Below are positions 61,560 through 64,000 of a DNA stretch of 64,000 bases, piece by piece. Position 1 is the first letter of the stretch. The number at the start of each line of letters is the position of its first letter. A program made the translations under genes and the position numbers. The stretch is from Thysanoteuthis rhombus. Its lineage: Eukaryota > Mollusca > Cephalopoda > Oegopsida > Thysanoteuthidae. The DNA lies in contig OY735212.1 of assembly GCA_963457665.1 (NCBI GenBank), positions 19,474,247 to 19,538,246 on the forward strand, read 5' to 3'. The notes beneath the pieces are model-generated. The model worked only from the letters and a program-made list of their open reading frames with translations. It was not told the origin of the DNA and did not search any database.

Positions 61560-62210
61560 ATGTCATATATATCAAACACATTGAGGACAGAGACATGAAA
61601 ATTCAAATTGAAAATACAGACTTGAAAAAGTAGACCCCTACATCTACCTAAGGCAAGAAATCTTCACAAAACAATCAAAAGAAAAAGAAATCAAGCAAAG
61701 AATCACTCTAGGATGGCAAGCATTCGGTAGAGTAAGTTCACCATCAAGAACAAAAAAATCCCATGACTTCTTGAAAAGGAGGGTCTACAACCAGTACATC
61801 CTCTTGATAGTCACCTATGGTGCTGAAATATGGAATCTAACTGAAAGATTGACCCTCAAACTGAGAACCATGCAAAGTGCACATGAAAGAATCATGCTCA
61901 ACATCACATGGAGAGATCACAAGACAGCACAGTATATTTGAGAAAAAATAGAAAATCATGGAATCTATTTGAAAAACTCAAATGGAAAATGGACTGGTCA
62001 TGTCAAAAGAATGTCAGACAAATGATGGATATCATGACTCATAACATGGATCCCTACGTCTCATATGTGAAACTGTGGCTGGCAATAGAAGTTGGCATGA
62101 TGAACTACACTAGTTCAGAAAGTACTGGCTCCACAACGTCCATGATAGAGAGGTCTAGCGAATCCAAGAGAAGGTCTATGTCCAAAGACGGACACTAAAA
62201 GGCTGATGAA
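61560..62210 (+). mobile_element. RTE-type LINE fragment, thumb to 3' end
   Basis: The + strand encodes Arg-Arg-Val-Tyr-Asn-Gln-Tyr, Thr-Tyr-Gly-Ala-Glu-Ile-Trp, and Ile-Met-Leu-Asn-Ile-Thr-Trp-Arg-Asp-His. Stops interrupt this, and it then reads through to the AAAAGGCTGATGAAG terminus near 62200. It is one of the less diverged copies. Confidence 0.88.
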
Positions 62211-63467
62211 GAAGTACACAACTAGAATAAATCCACATTTATTTTTATATCCCTCACCTCATATACAATCGTGAATTGCTCTTATTTATGTTATCCGGTC
62301 TGCATACAACATACCCTCACTATATTTGTGCCACCATAGTAAATGAGTGACGCCCTTGCTGTACGTGTTTTTCATTTCATAAAAACCTTTCTTAAGCAGA
62401 AATGGCTGAAATCAAAGAAGGTATAACTATTCGTTTGTAGGGGTAAAAGTACTCCAAGACACCCCCCCCCAATGGTAAAGATGGTTTTTTGGAGTTTGTA
62501 GTTGTGGAAGTTTCTGGAGATGAGGAGAAGAGAGCGAGAAATGCTGCCTCTGTAATGACTCACTGCAAATGCTGTATGATATTTTTGCTTTTTACCTTTT
62601 TTCAAAAAAAAAAACTTTTAAAAAAGCAAACTTATGAGGAGCAGGGGGTATCTGAATTAAAAAAATCAAAAAAAAATTTTTTGAAAATTAATTAGTGTCT
62701 GAAAAATAAAGATTTGTCCCTTGACCAGTGAGGAAGTAAAATTGTTGAAGAGTAAACATTGGAGATTAATGGATATCAATCACGTACAATTGAAGAAGTC
62801 CAGAGAGCTCACTTTCTGACACGTAGTGATAAAAACAACAAAGATGAGGATGCTAGTTTGAATGAATACGATTTCACATCTAAATACAATAGAAAAGATC
62901 TGTGTGAGTGTGTGTATGTGTAAGCACCGTGATTACCCAACAACTGGCCATCATAGGCTATTGACATTCACCAGATACACAAGTCAGTACAGTGTCAAAT
63001 ATAAAGTTTTAGCGATTAGTGATTTTCGAGAATTCCTAAAAAGATAATGAAAATTACAGATTCTTCCTGGTTTCCTTCAATTACCTCACTTTACTTCCAC
63101 TCTTTAGAATTATCTAAATCTCGGTATGAAATATCTAAATCGGCAACACTGAAGCAGAGTAACCAAAAAACTTTGCAGTCATAGTTTTGTATGACAGACG
63201 GAAAATTATTTTACATAACAGTTTTATTCGCCAACATCTAAGTCCAGAGCCAAACCCTACCCCACCTGGCCTCCAAATCCCCAGCCACGCCTATAACTTG
63301 AATCATTTATTTGTAGATTCAATTAAACTATTTTTTCGTTCTGGACCCCAGTGCTTATGCTTACTCAGTCTAATGGTTATTCCACCAGCGATTTTTAGTG
63401 TTTAAAATATTCAGGAAAAAATAGCCCTGTAAAGTGATGTTAATAAATTATACATACCTTCTCTATC

Positions 63468-63472
63468 TATAC

Positions 63473-63503
<31 letters not shown>

Positions 63504-63506
63504 GAT
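63468..63506 (+). repeat. (TA)n microsatellite
   Basis: TA-rich run with two CATA interruptions. Confidence 0.95.
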
Positions 63507-63749
63507 AACATTTGGCGGATAATTTTTGTAACATTTTTTTTTTTAGTATGGGAAATATTCAACTTCTGAATAAAAAAATATTGCTTATTTAACAAAGTAC
63601 ATTTACATAATCATTCTGTCGGAATATACATCTATTTCTTTATAATATAATTGTCTGTGTTTGAGGAACATAAAGAGAAGAGAAGAATAGTGAATGAAAA
63701 AGACAAGATTTGGGTATAAGATAGTTATTTGAGCTTCCGACTTAAGAAC

Positions 63750-63975
63750 TGGCTGTTTTGCTCAGATGGTAAAAGTGGTGTTGTGTTGAAACGGCTCCCC
63801 AGTGGATGCCAGTTTGATTTCTGTAGCAGCCCAGTTCTTTAATTGTTTATCCTAGTCTATGCTGTTTAGACCAACTGGCATATTCACCATGTAAAAATGG
63901 GATGTTGGTCCAAAAAGAGTTTCTAATAAAAAATAAAGCATTCATAATTATTCTGTCGGATTATGCATACATGAA
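63750..63975 (+). mobile_element. tRNA-derived SINE
   Basis: The + strand has TTTTGCTCAGATGGTAAAAG (A-box region), CAGTTTGATTTCTGTAG (B-box region) and the body CTATGCTGTTTAGACC. It ends near TCTGTCGGATTATGCATAC. The tail word TCTGTCGGA also occurs at 63615, suggesting a second tail fragment upstream. Confidence 0.75.
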
Positions 63976-64000
63976 AAACCTTCCCAAAATCTTGGTTTGT

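Larger units (their letters stand above)
41781..64000 (+). other. Intron of the CUB/LDLa gene, at least 22 kb, running off the window
   Basis: No following exon that restores the LDLa sixth cysteine (a phase-1 exon starting GC or GT after an AG) was recognised up to the window end, so this is treated as intron. Named content: Tc1/mariner-type elements, hAT-type elements, RTE fragments, a tRNA-Val pseudogene, a palindrome with a ribozyme-like motif and a tRNA-SINE. Long A/T tracts follow the exon closely (41960-42020, 42135-42150). Stretches such as 42160-43040, 45170-46770, 50530-52590, 53840-54870, 55070-56400, 56910-57950 and 62210-63240 show nothing I can identify. Confidence 0.65.

Noticed and set aside
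1-64000. CRISPR array, prokaryotic operon or phage region
   Set aside because: No regularly spaced direct repeats with unique spacers, no tight coding clusters and no bacterial genes. The spliced exons and LINE/SINE content are eukaryotic.

Overview
This window is animal nuclear DNA: AT-rich and gene-poor, with canonical GT-AG introns up to about 28 kb, many dinucleotide microsatellites and a dense layer of old transposon relics. There is no bacterial-style gene packing. The mixture of RTE-type LINE fragments ending in (GAT)n tails, tRNA-derived SINEs, a 5S-rRNA-like unit, hAT, Tc1/mariner and piggyBac-type non-autonomous elements, and very long introns fits a mollusc, most likely a cephalopod such as an octopus. 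That assignment is inference; no species-diagnostic gene is present.

Only one protein-coding gene can be supported. It runs on the + strand and is seen as three short exons (6982-7105, 35066-35136, 41658-41780) that splice in a consistent frame (phases 1-2, 2-1, 1-1). The first two encode the second half of a CUB domain and the third a nearly complete LDL-receptor class A (LDLa) domain whose sixth cysteine is split by the next intron. This is an internal part of a secreted or membrane CUB/LDLa protein of the general type of Neto, LEV-10, MIG-13, CULD or LRP12; the exact orthologue cannot be fixed from 80 domain residues. The exons before and after lie outside the window or were not recognised.

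Layout: 1-6981 is the upstream intron, with an inverted pair of family-A repeats and two 216-bp direct repeats. 7106-35065 is a ~28-kb intron holding RTE fragments, a complete 140-bp TTAA-bounded MITE, a degenerate 82-84 bp tandem repeat, microsatellites, an exact 430-bp tandem duplication and a long palindrome with hammerhead-ribozyme-like cores on both arms. 35137-41657 is the second intron, starting with a degenerate full-length 5S rRNA copy. 41781-64000 is at least 22 kb of the third intron, with two Tc1/mariner-type elements bounded by TA, hAT-type elements (one with a perfect 8-bp target duplication), a tRNA-Val(CAC) pseudogene, further RTE fragments and a tRNA-SINE at the right edge.

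The other open frames are reverse-transcriptase relics or frames through microsatellites and repeats. Repeat families are named A (about 400 bp), C, D, E and F for cross-reference; they are defined only by comparison of copies inside this window. No CRISPR, operon, riboswitch or prokaryotic feature was seen.
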